Shown one piece after another: positions 25,187-34,481 of a DNA stretch of 64,000 nucleotides. Source of the stretch: Sediminibacterium sp. (GTDB lineage: Bacteria > Bacteroidota > Bacteroidia > Chitinophagales > Chitinophagaceae); assembly GCA_017537025.1 (NCBI GenBank), contig JAFWCB010000007.1, forward strand, positions 1-64,000, given 5' to 3'. The notes beneath the pieces are model-generated. The model worked only from the letters and a program-made list of their open reading frames with translations, did not search any database and was not told the origin of the DNA. The position numbers were made by a program, and so were the translations under genes. Position 1 is the stretch's first letter, and every line of letters starts with the position of its first letter.

Positions 25187-26683
25187 CTACTCGGACTTTC
25201 GGACTTTTTTTATAAAATTCTCCAATAACTGATGCGCATCCGGGGTCAGTTTAAACTGAAATACAGCGCCAATTAAGATTCCGGAAAATACCATGGTTCT
25301 TCCAAAAATAGGTAACCAACCATTCATTTCTTTGAATATATAATAGGCTACGCCATAGCCAAAGATTGCAGTGATAAATGCCAATATTGTTTTACGATCG
25401 AAGGGTTGCATTTTGAATTTCCTACGTAAAAATTCGCTTCGAATAATATTATAAATAGTATAGGCAATTAATTCTGCTGTAGCCGAGCCAATGATACCAT
25501 AATTTTTTATAAGAAAATAGGTGAGGGGAAGCCTGAATGCTAAAAGTACAATACCACTATAAAAATCAAATCGCCAAAAAGTAGAAGTGTTGATAACCAT
25601 GGCATTTAAACCCGTGGCAGCATCAACTATACGTACCATCCCTAAAATAAAAATTACTCCTAAGCCCGCCTCATATTCTTTTTGAATTCCTAGCGTACGT
25701 ATACCATCTAAGGCATTTAACCATACATTACCAAAAATGAAAAGTGCCATGATTAAGAGGTTAATACAAGAGCGCTTATAGATTCGATTTATTTCGATAT
25801 AATTTTTATTCTTCCAAGCTTGAGACAAAGAAGCAACAGCTACGGATTGAATGCTCCGTTGTGGTACTTGAACCAAATTTGCTGCGTATTGCGCCAAGCT
25901 GAAAGTAGCCACAACCGCCAAACCTTGAAATTTTGCAATTATAAAACTATCAATAGTAGCAGCTATAGACATGATTAAGGTACCACTATACAAAATGGCT
26001 TGCATGGTTACCATTTTCTTCCAGAACTTTTTAGTAACCCTGCTGATACGGGTCGGAAAATATAATTGTTTGGTGCTGTATAAATATACCGCTAGTATTA
26101 GAAATATGAAGAAAAATAAGAAGGCAAAGAGATACATAAAAAGAGCGAAACCTATAATCTTAAAATAGAATAATACAATCAGTAGCAGGGTAACTATGCG
26201 AAGTAATGTTTCTTTTAAGAAGTTCGATAAGACTGTTTTTTGCAAGGCCCAGGCAAAACTTTCTGTTACAGAAAATAGTAATTGTCCTAATGCAAATGGG
26301 AAAAGCCACCAATAAAAATCAACGATCAATTTTGATTTTTCTGAATATGCTTTTACGAAAATGGGTTGAAATATAAGGCCGGCCAATAGTACCAATAAAA
26401 AACCAACGAAGGCTGTAAGCATGCCCCAACTCATGAGATCTATATCCCGCTTCGCTAAATTATCTTTATAGTAAGGATGAAATTTATAAATAACGGGTAT
26501 AATACCCAGGGCGCCGAAAGCGGTGGTATTTTGCGCAAAATCGAAAAAAATACGGGTAAGAGCATATTGTTGAAGAGAAAATAAACCCTCTTTTGTGTAA
26601 AGAAAGGTAGTAACCGCACCTACTAAAAAGCCAATATAAATAACTGTACTCGAAATAATTGTTTGCCTGCGGATATTTCCCAT
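25187..26683 (-). CDS. Polysaccharide biosynthesis flippase (MATE/Wzx-like)
   Basis: A 498-residue integral membrane protein with 12-14 hydrophobic helices. It belongs to the MOP superfamily (oligosaccharide flippase/polysaccharide biosynthesis protein). The N-terminal IGFLVGAVTTFLYTKEGLFSLQQYALTRIFFDF pattern and the mid-protein charged loops fit Wzx-type lipid-linked oligosaccharide flippases. Its substrate is unknown, and no glycosyltransferase cluster is adjacent. It ends at the membrane of repeats and starts two bases from the M1 peptidase stop, so the two minus-strand genes may be co-transcribed. Confidence 0.82.
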   Translation of the reverse strand: MGNIRRQTIISSTVIYIGFLVGAVTTFLYTKEGLFSLQQYALTRIFFDFAQNTTAFGALGIIPVIYKFHPYYKDNLAKRDIDLMSWGMLTAFVGFLLVLLAGLIFQPIFVKAYSEKSKLIVDFYWWLFPFALGQLLFSVTESFAWALQKTVLSNFLKETLLRIVTLLLIVLFYFKIIGFALFMYLFAFLFFFIFLILAVYLYSTKQLYFPTRISRVTKKFWKKMVTMQAILYSGTLIMSIAATIDSFIIAKFQGLAVVATFSLAQYAANLVQVPQRSIQSVAVASLSQAWKNKNYIEINRIYKRSCINLLIMALFIFGNVWLNALDGIRTLGIQKEYEAGLGVIFILGMVRIVDAATGLNAMVINTSTFWRFDFYSGIVLLAFRLPLTYFLIKNYGIIGSATAELIAYTIYNIIRSEFLRRKFKMQPFDRKTILAFITAIFGYGVAYYIFKEMNGWLPIFGRTMVFSGILIGAVFQFKLTPDAHQLLENFIKKVRKSE

Positions 26684-26684
26684 C

Positions 26685-28373
26685 TTAGTTATTTTTAACT
26701 ACCCCTTCTTTTTTTTCTACTAATTTGATGTAGTAATTTTTCTCCAGCTCTAATACCATCGATTGGTTGATATCTGTTGCTGTGATAGGTATTGATTGCC
26801 ATTTGTTGGCAATAGGGTTTAAGGCAAAGGTTTTGAGTGGAGAGGGAATATTCAGTTTTAAATTAAATCCATCTACACAATTTGTATACTGGTAAAAGAA
26901 TTTTTTTCCGTCTGCCGAAAAATAATATTCAAAGCTAGGAATCTGGGTTGTGAACAAATATTGCTCAAAAATATTTTTCAAAGAAAAACCGGTATATTTT
27001 TCCATCTGCTTTTGTATGCCGGGTGTTGTAGCGATACCGTGGTAAAAGCTAGTATTTAGTCCACGCAACATTTCTTTGAATTTTTTATCGTTATTCAGGG
27101 CATTACGGATACTATGAATCATAGCCGAACTTTTAAAATACATATCCTGACTGCCTTGGCTCTGTACATTATAAGTGCCAATGATGGGGTCTTTATTTTG
27201 AATACTTTTCCTTAATCCATAATTATACTCATTTGCTGCTTGCCTACCGGATTGGCATTCTGTATAAAGCGTTTCACTGTAGGTAGTGAATCCTTCATGA
27301 ATCCACATATCGGCAATATCTTTCGACGTGATATTATTACCAAACCATTCATGACCGCTTTCATGAACAATGATATAATCCCATTTCAAACCCCAGCCCG
27401 ATCCCGATAGATCTCTTCCTAAATAACCATTGCGATATTTATTGCCATAGGCCACATTACTTTGGTGTTCCATTCCTAAATAAGGTACTTCTACCAGTTT
27501 AAAGCCATCTTCATAAAAAGGATAAGCACCAAACCAATTTTCAAAACATTGAAGCATGGTTTTTACTTGTACAAATTGTTTGATAGCACTATCTCTATTA
27601 TAAGCAAGAACATAATAGTTAAGGGGTAGTTGCCCTTTTTCTCCTTGGTAGGTGTCGCTAATAAGATCATATTTCCCAATATTCATACTAACACTATAGT
27701 TATTTATTGGATTTTTGACTTCCCATACCCAGGTTTTAGTAGCATCTGCATTTGTAATAACTTCCTTTAGTTTTCCGTTAGATACATTAGTAAGCGTGTC
27801 GGGTGTTTTTACACGTATTAAAACACCATGCTCCGGTTCATCGTATTGATGATCCTTACATGGCCACCAAACACTGGCGCCTAAACCCTGACAAGAAGTG
27901 GATACAAAAGGGTTCCCTTGAGCGTCTTTCTTCCAACTTAATCCACCATCCCAAGGGGCTCTTACAGCTTCTTTAGGCTTTCCACCATAAAATATTTTCA
28001 GCTCCTGATCGATGCCAATTTTGGGTATTAGCGGTAGAGTTATGAAACAGGCATTTCCATCACGGGTATAAGTACCACGGATCCATTTATTATTGATTTT
28101 CTGAAAAACACTATCAATAACCAATGGCTGCTGTAAATCTATTTGTAACCTCTTGGCTGGTTTAATAGCCCTGAAACGAACAATTACAGTGCCTCGGATA
28201 GTTTTTTGCTCGATATCAGGCGTAATATCTAGGGTATAATGCAAAAGATTCCACCAGCTACGTTCCGGGGTAATACTACCCCTTAAAGTATCTGCATGCG
28301 TAAATACTCGTTGAGATTTCACTTGGGCAAATGAGCCCAGAAAGAATAGTACTAGTAAAAGCCAATTTTTCAT
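26685..28373 (-). CDS. Secreted M1 family metallopeptidase (aminopeptidase)
   Basis: A 562-residue exported gluzincin. The signal peptide is about 1-20. The N-terminal beta domain (30-240) is followed by the exopeptidase motif GMEH (300-303), then the zinc site H337-E-S-G-H341 with the third ligand E360 in WIHEGF. M1 enzymes remove N-terminal residues from peptides. Compared with PepN it lacks the large C-terminal helical domain, as is common for the shorter Bacteroidota secreted M1 proteins. It is directly upstream of the flippase gene on the same strand. Confidence 0.9.
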   Translation of the reverse strand: MKNWLLLVLFFLGSFAQVKSQRVFTHADTLRGSITPERSWWNLLHYTLDITPDIEQKTIRGTVIVRFRAIKPAKRLQIDLQQPLVIDSVFQKINNKWIRGTYTRDGNACFITLPLIPKIGIDQELKIFYGGKPKEAVRAPWDGGLSWKKDAQGNPFVSTSCQGLGASVWWPCKDHQYDEPEHGVLIRVKTPDTLTNVSNGKLKEVITNADATKTWVWEVKNPINNYSVSMNIGKYDLISDTYQGEKGQLPLNYYVLAYNRDSAIKQFVQVKTMLQCFENWFGAYPFYEDGFKLVEVPYLGMEHQSNVAYGNKYRNGYLGRDLSGSGWGLKWDYIIVHESGHEWFGNNITSKDIADMWIHEGFTTYSETLYTECQSGRQAANEYNYGLRKSIQNKDPIIGTYNVQSQGSQDMYFKSSAMIHSIRNALNNDKKFKEMLRGLNTSFYHGIATTPGIQKQMEKYTGFSLKNIFEQYLFTTQIPSFEYYFSADGKKFFYQYTNCVDGFNLKLNIPSPLKTFALNPIANKWQSIPITATDINQSMVLELEKNYYIKLVEKKEGVVKNN

Positions 28374-28383
28374 GGCTTAAAAG

Positions 28384-28505
28384 TAAGAAAAGGAATTATG
28401 AATTAGGAATTATGAATTATGAGTTAGGAATTATGAATTATGAGTTAGGAATTATGAATTATTTTAACTTATACCTTCCCATTCCTAATTCTTAATTTAT
28501 GATTC
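28384..28505. repeat. AATTATGA-type tandem repeat folding into a hairpin
   Basis: Four to five near-identical copies of GAATTATGAATTA(T/G)GAGTTAG lie at about 28396-28460. They are followed by the complementary TTCCTAATTCTTAATTTATG around 28480. It separates two minus-strand genes and could terminate msrA transcription. The unit differs from the TATAGG family but has the same architecture. Confidence 0.65.
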
Positions 28506-29168
28506 TTAATTCTTTTTTAACTTATCCTTAAAAACCTTCTCAAATTTCTCCAGCTTAGGACGTATTACAAACCTACAGTAACCCTGATTTTGGTTATCGT
28601 TGTAATAATTTTGATGGTAGCTTTCGGCAGGATAAAAATTCTTGAAAGGTTCAATTACGGTTACAATAGGCTTACTCCAGGCACCGCTCTTATCGAGTGC
28701 TGCCTTATATTTTTCTGCTTTCGCTTTTTGCTCGGCATTATGGTAAAAAATAGCACTGCGATATTGTGGGCCTACATCGGCTCCCTGTTGATCAAAAGTG
28801 GTGGGGTCGTGCGTTTTCCAGAAAACTTCCAGCAATTCATCATAGGTAATTTTAGCAGGGTCATAAATAATCCTGGCTAGCTCTATATGTCCGGTATTCT
28901 TATCACATACCTGCTCATAGGTAGGGTTCTCTACATGTCCGCCTCCATAACCACTAACCACTTTTAATACCCCATCTAAACGTTGAAAAAAAGCTTCTGT
29001 ACACCAGAAACAACCTTCGCCAAAAGTGGCGGTATCTGTTTTTATACCATTTGGAATATCTGTCATATTATACGCTATTGATTTTTCAGTTTTAATTTCT
29101 CCTGCGGTGCAACTGAATAAAAAGCTGCTAAAAGAGAGGAAAAGCATGTAAAATTTCTTCGTTTTCAT
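28506..29168 (-). CDS. msrA: Peptide-methionine (S)-S-oxide reductase, lipoprotein form
   Basis: A 220-residue MsrA. The catalytic Cys53 is in GEGCFWCTEAFF. The downstream GYGGGHVENPTYEQVC, DPTTFDQQGADVGPQYRSAIF and YHQNYY segments are all present. The N-terminus carries a lipobox-like FLFSC (Cys20), so it is predicted to be anchored in the envelope and to repair oxidised methionine there. An additional Cys at 56 is typical of CFWC-type MsrA. No fused MsrB domain. Confidence 0.94.
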   Translation of the reverse strand: MKTKKFYMLFLSFSSFLFSCTAGEIKTEKSIAYNMTDIPNGIKTDTATFGEGCFWCTEAFFQRLDGVLKVVSGYGGGHVENPTYEQVCDKNTGHIELARIIYDPAKITYDELLEVFWKTHDPTTFDQQGADVGPQYRSAIFYHNAEQKAKAEKYKAALDKSGAWSKPIVTVIEPFKNFYPAESYHQNYYNDNQNQGYCRFVIRPKLEKFEKVFKDKLKKN

Positions 29169-29316
29169 ACTTTAATATACGTTTAAAGTAGAATAACCTT
29201 TCAACCGCCACTTTGGTTTAACATTTTGATAAGTTATACCCACCACTTTGTATTTTAAATAGCTACATACAATACATATACAGAATTACGTTAATTTTAC
29301 AATTACCGTAACCGCT

Positions 29317-29823
29317 ATGAGCGTAAAACAATTTATTAGGAATATTAACTTCCAAATGGAAGCACTGCTGTTAGTTGCACCGGCAGTGATATTTTTTGGG
29401 TTATTGGTAATCTATCAACTCTTTTCTATAGACCCTTATTTCAGTGTTTCCATTCCATTCATTTTAGGGAACAATATCATTATCATGCAATTAGGACTTT
29501 TCATCGTACCATATATTCTCCACCGTTTTTTAAGAAGCCGAGAACAAGGTGAATACACTTTCAGGATTATTCATGTATTGTTATCCGTTTTTCTGCTTTT
29601 TGCAATCATGTTTACCTATCAGGTTGTGAGGCCAACCTATGCGAATTATGTTACGCCAATCTTTGATAATAAAAATGATACCAAATTCTGGATGGAAGCA
29701 ACGATGGCTACTTATGTTATTTTAGGCGCACAGATTGTTGTTCAGATCATATTTCTCATGTATAGTCTAACTGTTATATTTCCTCCTAAGCCTAAAGATG
29801 CGGTGGTTGAATTATCATTATAA
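29317..29823 (+). CDS. Hypothetical membrane protein with about four helices
   Basis: A 168-residue hydrophobic protein not assigned to a family. Predicted transmembrane segments lie near 17-38, 46-66, 83-104 and 129-158. The short cytoplasmic loop is RSREQGE and the tail is acidic. No catalytic motif is visible. It precedes mutS2 by 43 bases with its own -7-like box between, so co-transcription is uncertain. A heme-copper oxidase subunit or transport accessory role cannot be excluded. Confidence 0.7.
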   Translation: MSVKQFIRNINFQMEALLLVAPAVIFFGLLVIYQLFSIDPYFSVSIPFILGNNIIIMQLGLFIVPYILHRFLRSREQGEYTFRIIHVLLSVFLLFAIMFTYQVVRPTYANYVTPIFDNKNDTKFWMEATMATYVILGAQIVVQIIFLMYSLTVIFPPKPKDAVVELSL

Positions 29824-29838
29824 GATTCCCATTAACCT

Positions 29839-29846
29839 TACCTTTG
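29839..29846 (+). promoter_or_regulatory. Bacteroidota -7 box (TACCTTTG) before mutS2
   Basis: The perfect TAnnTTTG box at 29839-29846 lies 20 bases before the mutS2 start. A -33 TTTG element is not evident. Confidence 0.45.
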
Positions 29847-29866
29847 CCGCCTAATATCGGAATTTC

Positions 29867-31987
29867 ATGCGTGTTTATCCGGATTCGGCGCTTACTCAAC
29901 TAGAATTTGATAAAGTAAAGACTTTAGTAGCCGATTTATGTAAAACCAATTATGCACAGCAAAAGGCAGGGGCACTTAGGGTACATACACATAGAAATTA
30001 TATTGAACTTGAATTACAACAATCGCATGAGTTCAAAATGTTGCTATTACAACAGCAATATTTTCCCAATGACTTTCTCTTAGATATTCGTAAAGAGCTT
30101 AAGCTGCTGGGTATTCCCGGAGCCTTAATAGTGGGGGAGCAATGGATTCAAATAAGGCGACTCAATGAAAGTATGGGAGCCATTTTCAGATGGTTTGACG
30201 GAGAAAGAAGGCTCGCATTCCCTGCCTTAACCGAAGTAGTTAAAAATGCCTATTACGAAAAACAGATTACGGAATCTATTGATGAAGTATTAGACGAATC
30301 AGGCGTTGTAAAAGACAATGCTTCTCCAGATTTACAGAAGATCAGAATGAATTTATTCCGTAAGCGGAATGAATTAAGGCGCATGTTTGAGAAAGTGGTA
30401 CAACGCATGACCAAAGCCGGGTATGCCGCTGATATCGAAGAAAGTTTTAGCAATGGGAGAAGGGTAGTGGCTGTTTTTTCAGAACATAAACGGCAGGTAA
30501 AAGGAATATTACATGGAGAAAGTGATAGCCGGAAAACAGCCTTTATTGAGCCCGAAGAAACCATAGAATTAAATAATGAGGTTTTCTCTTTAGAGCATGA
30601 TGAACTTAAAGAAGTGCAACGCATTTTAAGGGAACTCACCGCTCGGTTAAGTGTGTATTCACCCTTGTTATTACACTACTTAGATATTATTGGTGAGTTC
30701 GATTTTATAAAAGCTAAGGCACAACTTGCGGTACAGATGAATGCTAACCTACCGAATATCACTGATAAGGCGCAGGTTGTACTGGTTGATGCCTATCATC
30801 CCTTACTTTTTTTATATCATAAAGAATCTGGTAAAAAAACAATCCCGGTAACCTTAACGCTGGATGAACAAAATAGGATATTGGTAATCAGTGGCCCCAA
30901 TGCCGGTGGTAAAACAGTTACCATGAAAACAATCGGGCTCAACCAATTGATGTTGCAAAGCGGATTACTGGTACCTGTTAGCGCGGTTTCACAAATGGGA
31001 ATTTTCAAACAGCTGTTCATCCATATTGGAGATACCCAAAATTTGCAATTTGAATTAAGTACTTATTCCAGTCACTTAATTCATATGAAGCACTTTATGG
31101 AAAATGCGAATGGGAAAACTTTATTTTTTATAGATGAACTGGGAAGCGGTTCCGACCCTAACTTAGGAGGGGCTTTTGCAGAAGTGATCATGGAAGAATT
31201 ATCGAGAAGAAGATCTTTTGGAGTGGTTACCACGCATTACTTGAATCTGAAAGTAATGGCCAACCATACACAAGGTATTATTAATGGTGCCATGCAATTC
31301 GACGAAGTGAATTTGTTACCGATGTACAAACTGATTGTAGGCAAGCCGGGAAGTTCCTACACTTTTGCTATTGCCGAAAGAATCGGACTACCCCAACATT
31401 TAATCAATAGGGCCAGGAAATTAGTGGATGATGATCATTTTAAATTAGACAGATTGCTGAATAGAACGGAACAGGATCTACAACATTTAGAAAAAGAAAA
31501 AAAAGAACTTCATCATTTATTAAGAGAAAACGCCAAACTAAAAAAAGAGATGGAGCAAGTGATGGATAAAGAGCGCCATCGCCAACAAGTTGAATTGTTA
31601 AAACATCAAAATAAGGTTACAGAAGAGCGATTGGTGTATTTAAAAGATATGGAGCGAAAGTTAAAGCAAATTGTGCTCGACTGGAAAAAGGCGGAAAACA
31701 AACAAGAAGTAGTAAAAAACTTAAAAGATCTATTATTTAAGCGGAAAGAGGAAATTGTGGTAAATAAACTGGCAAAGAAAGTAGATCAGAAATACAAAGA
31801 ATTAAATCAGCATATTGAAGTTGGTTCTTTAGTAAAAATGCGTAAAAATTATCAGGTTGGCGAGGTAAAGGAAATTAGGGGTAAGAGAGCCATTGTACAG
31901 GTAGGCGCATTACCTATGAATGTGGAACTGGCAGATTTAATTGCTGTGGAGAAACTACCTTCCGAAACAGAAAAAACAAAGTCATGA
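29867..31987 (+). CDS. mutS2: MutS2-family ATPase lacking the Smr domain
   Basis: A 706-residue MutS2-type protein. The MutS core and lever domains (1-330) precede Walker A GPNAGGKT at 343-350, then DELGSGSDP (Walker B), then a long coiled coil (about 510-640: EQDLQHLEKEKKELHHLL). A KOW-like segment GSLVKMRKNYQVGEV follows near 655. Canonical MutS2 is about 780 residues and ends in an Smr endonuclease. Here the protein stops after the KOW-like part, so the nuclease is absent. MutS2 acts in recombination suppression and ribosome rescue rather than mismatch repair. The stop overlaps the next start by 4 bases (ATGA). Confidence 0.92.
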   Translation: MRVYPDSALTQLEFDKVKTLVADLCKTNYAQQKAGALRVHTHRNYIELELQQSHEFKMLLLQQQYFPNDFLLDIRKELKLLGIPGALIVGEQWIQIRRLNESMGAIFRWFDGERRLAFPALTEVVKNAYYEKQITESIDEVLDESGVVKDNASPDLQKIRMNLFRKRNELRRMFEKVVQRMTKAGYAADIEESFSNGRRVVAVFSEHKRQVKGILHGESDSRKTAFIEPEETIELNNEVFSLEHDELKEVQRILRELTARLSVYSPLLLHYLDIIGEFDFIKAKAQLAVQMNANLPNITDKAQVVLVDAYHPLLFLYHKESGKKTIPVTLTLDEQNRILVISGPNAGGKTVTMKTIGLNQLMLQSGLLVPVSAVSQMGIFKQLFIHIGDTQNLQFELSTYSSHLIHMKHFMENANGKTLFFIDELGSGSDPNLGGAFAEVIMEELSRRRSFGVVTTHYLNLKVMANHTQGIINGAMQFDEVNLLPMYKLIVGKPGSSYTFAIAERIGLPQHLINRARKLVDDDHFKLDRLLNRTEQDLQHLEKEKKELHHLLRENAKLKKEMEQVMDKERHRQQVELLKHQNKVTEERLVYLKDMERKLKQIVLDWKKAENKQEVVKNLKDLLFKRKEEIVVNKLAKKVDQKYKELNQHIEVGSLVKMRKNYQVGEVKEIRGKRAIVQVGALPMNVELADLIAVEKLPSETEKTKS

Positions 31988-32433
31988 TACTTGCCCATAT
32001 TTCTAGTATTGAACAATATAGTTCTTTACACCCTCATTTTCCACAGGCCATCCAGTTTTTACAAACAGCTAATTTGATGGATTTACCTACCGGCGAAATA
32101 GCTGTTGCAGAAGGGGTTCGGGCAATCGTTATAGAAGAGCCATTGGTTTCGGAATCCACCTCCTTATCCGGTTTTGAATGTCATAATAAAAATATTGATA
32201 TACAAATATGTTTACGAGGAGAAGAGCGCGTTGGCTGGAGATCTCGCTATACCTGCTCATCGCCTCAAGGCACTTACAGTGATGAAAAAGACGTTTTATT
32301 TTTCAATGATACACCTGATCATTTTTTTACATTAACTGAAAATCATTTTGCTATTTATTTCCCAAATGATGTGCATGCACCCATGATAGGTGAGGGCACT
32401 ATTAGAAAGATTGTGGTGAAGGTTGGGGTGTAA
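31984..32433 (+). CDS. YhcH/YjgK/YiaL family cupin protein
   Basis: A 149-residue DUF386-type beta-sandwich protein. Typical landmarks are SGFECHNKNIDIQICLRGEE, KDVLFFNDTPDHFFTL and FAIYFPNDVHAPMIGEG, which carry the His and Glu metal-binding residues. Family members (YhcH, EbgC) act on sugars such as sialic-acid intermediates or support glycosidases. The gene overlaps mutS2 by 4 bases. That arrangement implies co-translation, not necessarily related function. Confidence 0.9.
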   Translation: MILAHISSIEQYSSLHPHFPQAIQFLQTANLMDLPTGEIAVAEGVRAIVIEEPLVSESTSLSGFECHNKNIDIQICLRGEERVGWRSRYTCSSPQGTYSDEKDVLFFNDTPDHFFTLTENHFAIYFPNDVHAPMIGEGTIRKIVVKVGV

Positions 32434-32435
32434 AT

Positions 32436-32790
32436 TTATTTACCGATAGAGGCAGTGGCAACTATTTTACCCGTCTCTTTTTCTTGAACATAGGCAATGA
32501 TCTTTGTATCATTTTGCTGAAGATCAGATGGAATATGTAGTTTAACTATTGCGCTTTGCTCACTATCAACAGTTGTAAAGTCTCTCACTATATTATGGTG
32601 AACAAGTTTTCTACCATCGTTTTCACCGGCTTTTACATTAATGGTTGCTTTTTTTTGTACCAATGCAAAATGTATAACCGTATTAGTTTCCCCATTTCTA
32701 TAATCCCATTTTAAAGAAATAGTATTTTTCTCATTATTATTTAACGGCTCAATAAATAAGTTTCCCTTTTTGGAACAAAAAGATATAAGA
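32436..32790 (-). pseudogene. 3' remnant of a DUF1223 (thioredoxin-like secreted) gene
   Basis: The reading frame ends with the C-terminal beta-sandwich of DUF1223 proteins: HFALVQKKATINVKAGEN, then GRKLVHHNIVRDF. The thioredoxin-like N-terminal domain with its CxxC motif (about 130 residues), the signal peptide and a start codon are missing. Upstream the frame runs into the low-GC DNA of the island near 32770-32800. The gene therefore appears cut by the insertion or rearrangement that brought in the island. The exact boundary is approximate. Confidence 0.8.
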
Positions 32791-32825
32791 GGATAGCACA
32801 ACCTGAAAGGAAAGCCTCTTATAAA

Positions 32826-33338
32826 CTACCTCGACCAAAGTTTTAAACGTTTACTCATTTCTGAAAGTAATTGTTTGTTATTTTGATAGACTAAATTTTT
32901 AAACATTAAAGTCTGAAGATTCTTTGAGGCGTCGAATTTCGAAATTAAGCTCTGTTCAATAAGATTGTCAAAAATCCAAAGCATACCGTGATATTCAATT
33001 CCTCTTTCTTTTGCGTTTCTTCTTAAAGCCTTATCGCTACTTATTACCATTGCTTCTATCATTTCTGATAAATATAAAACAGATTTATCAGTTTGTGAAA
33101 GTGAAGCTGAGTAGGCTGTTTGTCTGATTTCATTGAGATGCTCCTCTTTCAAATTATGAACAGTTAGCTTGTTAACTGAAATAAAAGCTGATAATAACTG
33201 CTGCTGTTCTATAAAAAGCTCGTTATATACATCAAGGGAGGTATGTACTTCAATATTTAAATTAAAGAAAGCTGCAGTTAGATTTAATTCGTGCAGGTCA
33301 ATAAAAATACAAGCATCAGTTACAGCTAACTTTAACAT
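32826..33338 (-). CDS. PIN-like nuclease, partner of XRE-ImmA protein
   Basis: A 170-residue protein with the PIN-fold layout of the DUF3368-like group. It starts KLAVTDACIFIDLHELN (D8, D14), a mid acidic residue lies in SASLSQTDKSVLYLSE, and the late acidic site is MVISSDKALRRNAKERG. A helical tail of about 50 residues follows. It would cleave RNA as a toxin. It lies 16 bases after the XRE-ImmA gene on the same strand, the common order of regulator first and toxin second in COG2856-type pairs. The four acidic positions are less obvious than in the PIN toxin at 1.9 kb, so activity is uncertain. Confidence 0.75.
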   Translation of the reverse strand: MLKLAVTDACIFIDLHELNLTAAFFNLNIEVHTSLDVYNELFIEQQQLLSAFISVNKLTVHNLKEEHLNEIRQTAYSASLSQTDKSVLYLSEMIEAMVISSDKALRRNAKERGIEYHGMLWIFDNLIEQSLISKFDASKNLQTLMFKNLVYQNNKQLLSEMSKRLKLWSR

Positions 33339-33354
33339 CTATTCTATCAAAAAA

Positions 33355-34422
33355 TTAAACAACTAAGGTTTCTTTACGAAATTGTGCAAGACTTTGATTT
33401 TTTAAAGCTGCTGCTTTACTCATAGTGATAAGTTCTTCTGCTAGTGCTCTATAGAGAAGTTGCTCAAAACGATTTGATTCTTCAGTACCCTCATAATCAA
33501 ATTCTTCAGGTTCATCAATTTTCCAATTCAATTGACGTATCATAAAAAAGAACTGTTTAGTATAATGCTCATTAACAATACCGCAATCTTTTGCCCTCAT
33601 AACAATGGCTTGTAAAGAAATGCCGTATTGTTTTTTAATGTTACCAATCTCTGGGATGAAAAGCCTATTTCTGTGGTTTCCTAATTCTTCTTTTAAAGTT
33701 TTTTCTGGCAAAAGCATTGCACCTGCAAATTGGTTGCAAAGAATTTCTTTTTGATTATCTGAAATATTCTCATCGAACTTTAAGAGTAAATGGGCTAATT
33801 CGTGTAAAAGAGTAAACCTAATTCTATCTTTTTTTACTATTTTCCTACCATTGTAAGCTACTACAGGAATAGTCTTGTCATTAACCCAAGTTTGCAAACC
33901 ATCGAATGCCATATCTGCATCTAGCTTTACCACTTTGATTTCTTTATCTTCAAGGAGTTCAACTATATTATAAATTGGGTCTAAACCTAAGCACCAGCTT
34001 TGACGTAATTTTTTGGCTGCATCGTTTACTTGACTAAAATTCGAAACATTTGAAAATTCTACCAAAGGGTTTTCAAATGATCTGTCAATACCAAGTAGAG
34101 CTTCTAATTCTATGTAACGAGATAAATACTCTCTGGTTTGCTCAACAACTTTAGCCTCTTCCTTTACAGGCAATCTTTTTAATTTTCTATACTCCGGTGC
34201 TTCAATTTCAACTTTAGTATCACGAAAGAAATATTCGGGTCTTACGTTTAGGGCTTTGCTTAATTCACCAAGCATAATACTGTCTGGAATTACTTCACCC
34301 TTTTCATATTTATGTAAAGCTTGACGTGATACTTTATTTTCTAAAGTGTTTGCTAAGTCTTGTAGTGATAATCCATTTAGCAAGCGAGCAGACTTGAAGC
34401 GTTCTGAAAAAATTGCGTTCAT
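33355..34422 (-). CDS. XRE regulator fused to ImmA/IrrE metallopeptidase
   Basis: A 355-residue two-domain protein. An N-terminal Cro/CI helix-turn-helix (about 7-62: LQDLANTLENKVSRQALHKYEKG) is followed by a linker and an ImmA/IrrE-like zinc peptidase with H207-E-L-A-H211. Proteins of this kind sense stress or phage signals; the peptidase usually inactivates a repressor or toxin partner. Here the repressor is in the same chain, and the PIN gene follows 16 bases downstream. It is divergent from the HNH/MBL/E2-E1-JAB operon, with about 230 bases between, so it may control both directions. Confidence 0.9.
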   Translation of the reverse strand: MNAIFSERFKSARLLNGLSLQDLANTLENKVSRQALHKYEKGEVIPDSIMLGELSKALNVRPEYFFRDTKVEIEAPEYRKLKRLPVKEEAKVVEQTREYLSRYIELEALLGIDRSFENPLVEFSNVSNFSQVNDAAKKLRQSWCLGLDPIYNIVELLEDKEIKVVKLDADMAFDGLQTWVNDKTIPVVAYNGRKIVKKDRIRFTLLHELAHLLLKFDENISDNQKEILCNQFAGAMLLPEKTLKEELGNHRNRLFIPEIGNIKKQYGISLQAIVMRAKDCGIVNEHYTKQFFFMIRQLNWKIDEPEEFDYEGTEESNRFEQLLYRALAEELITMSKAAALKNQSLAQFRKETLVV

Positions 34423-34447
34423 TCTTTTTTATTGTATAAATAGAACG

Positions 34448-34481
34448 CAAAAGTAGAGAGTTTAGTTTACAAGTTGGCAAA
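34448..34481 (-). promoter_or_regulatory. Minus-strand promoter of the XRE-ImmA/PIN unit
   Basis: Read on the minus strand, TACTTTTG (34455-34448) is a perfect -7 box, and TTTG at 34481-34478 lies 22 bases upstream as the -33 element. The start codon follows after about 25 bases. Confidence 0.6.

Noticed and set aside
28384..28505. CRISPR array in the GAATTATGA repeats.
   Set aside because: Units are contiguous, degenerate and only about 20 bases, without unique spacers or cas genes.
32436..32801. Calling the 121-residue frame a complete protein.
   Set aside because: It begins in island-side DNA and matches only the C-terminal third of DUF1223, so it was listed as a pseudogene.
32770..32830. 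Left att site matching the tRNA-Ser repeat.
   Set aside because: No sequence resembling GCGGAGAGAGAGGGATT was found there, so the island ends cannot be shown to be a simple attL/attR pair.
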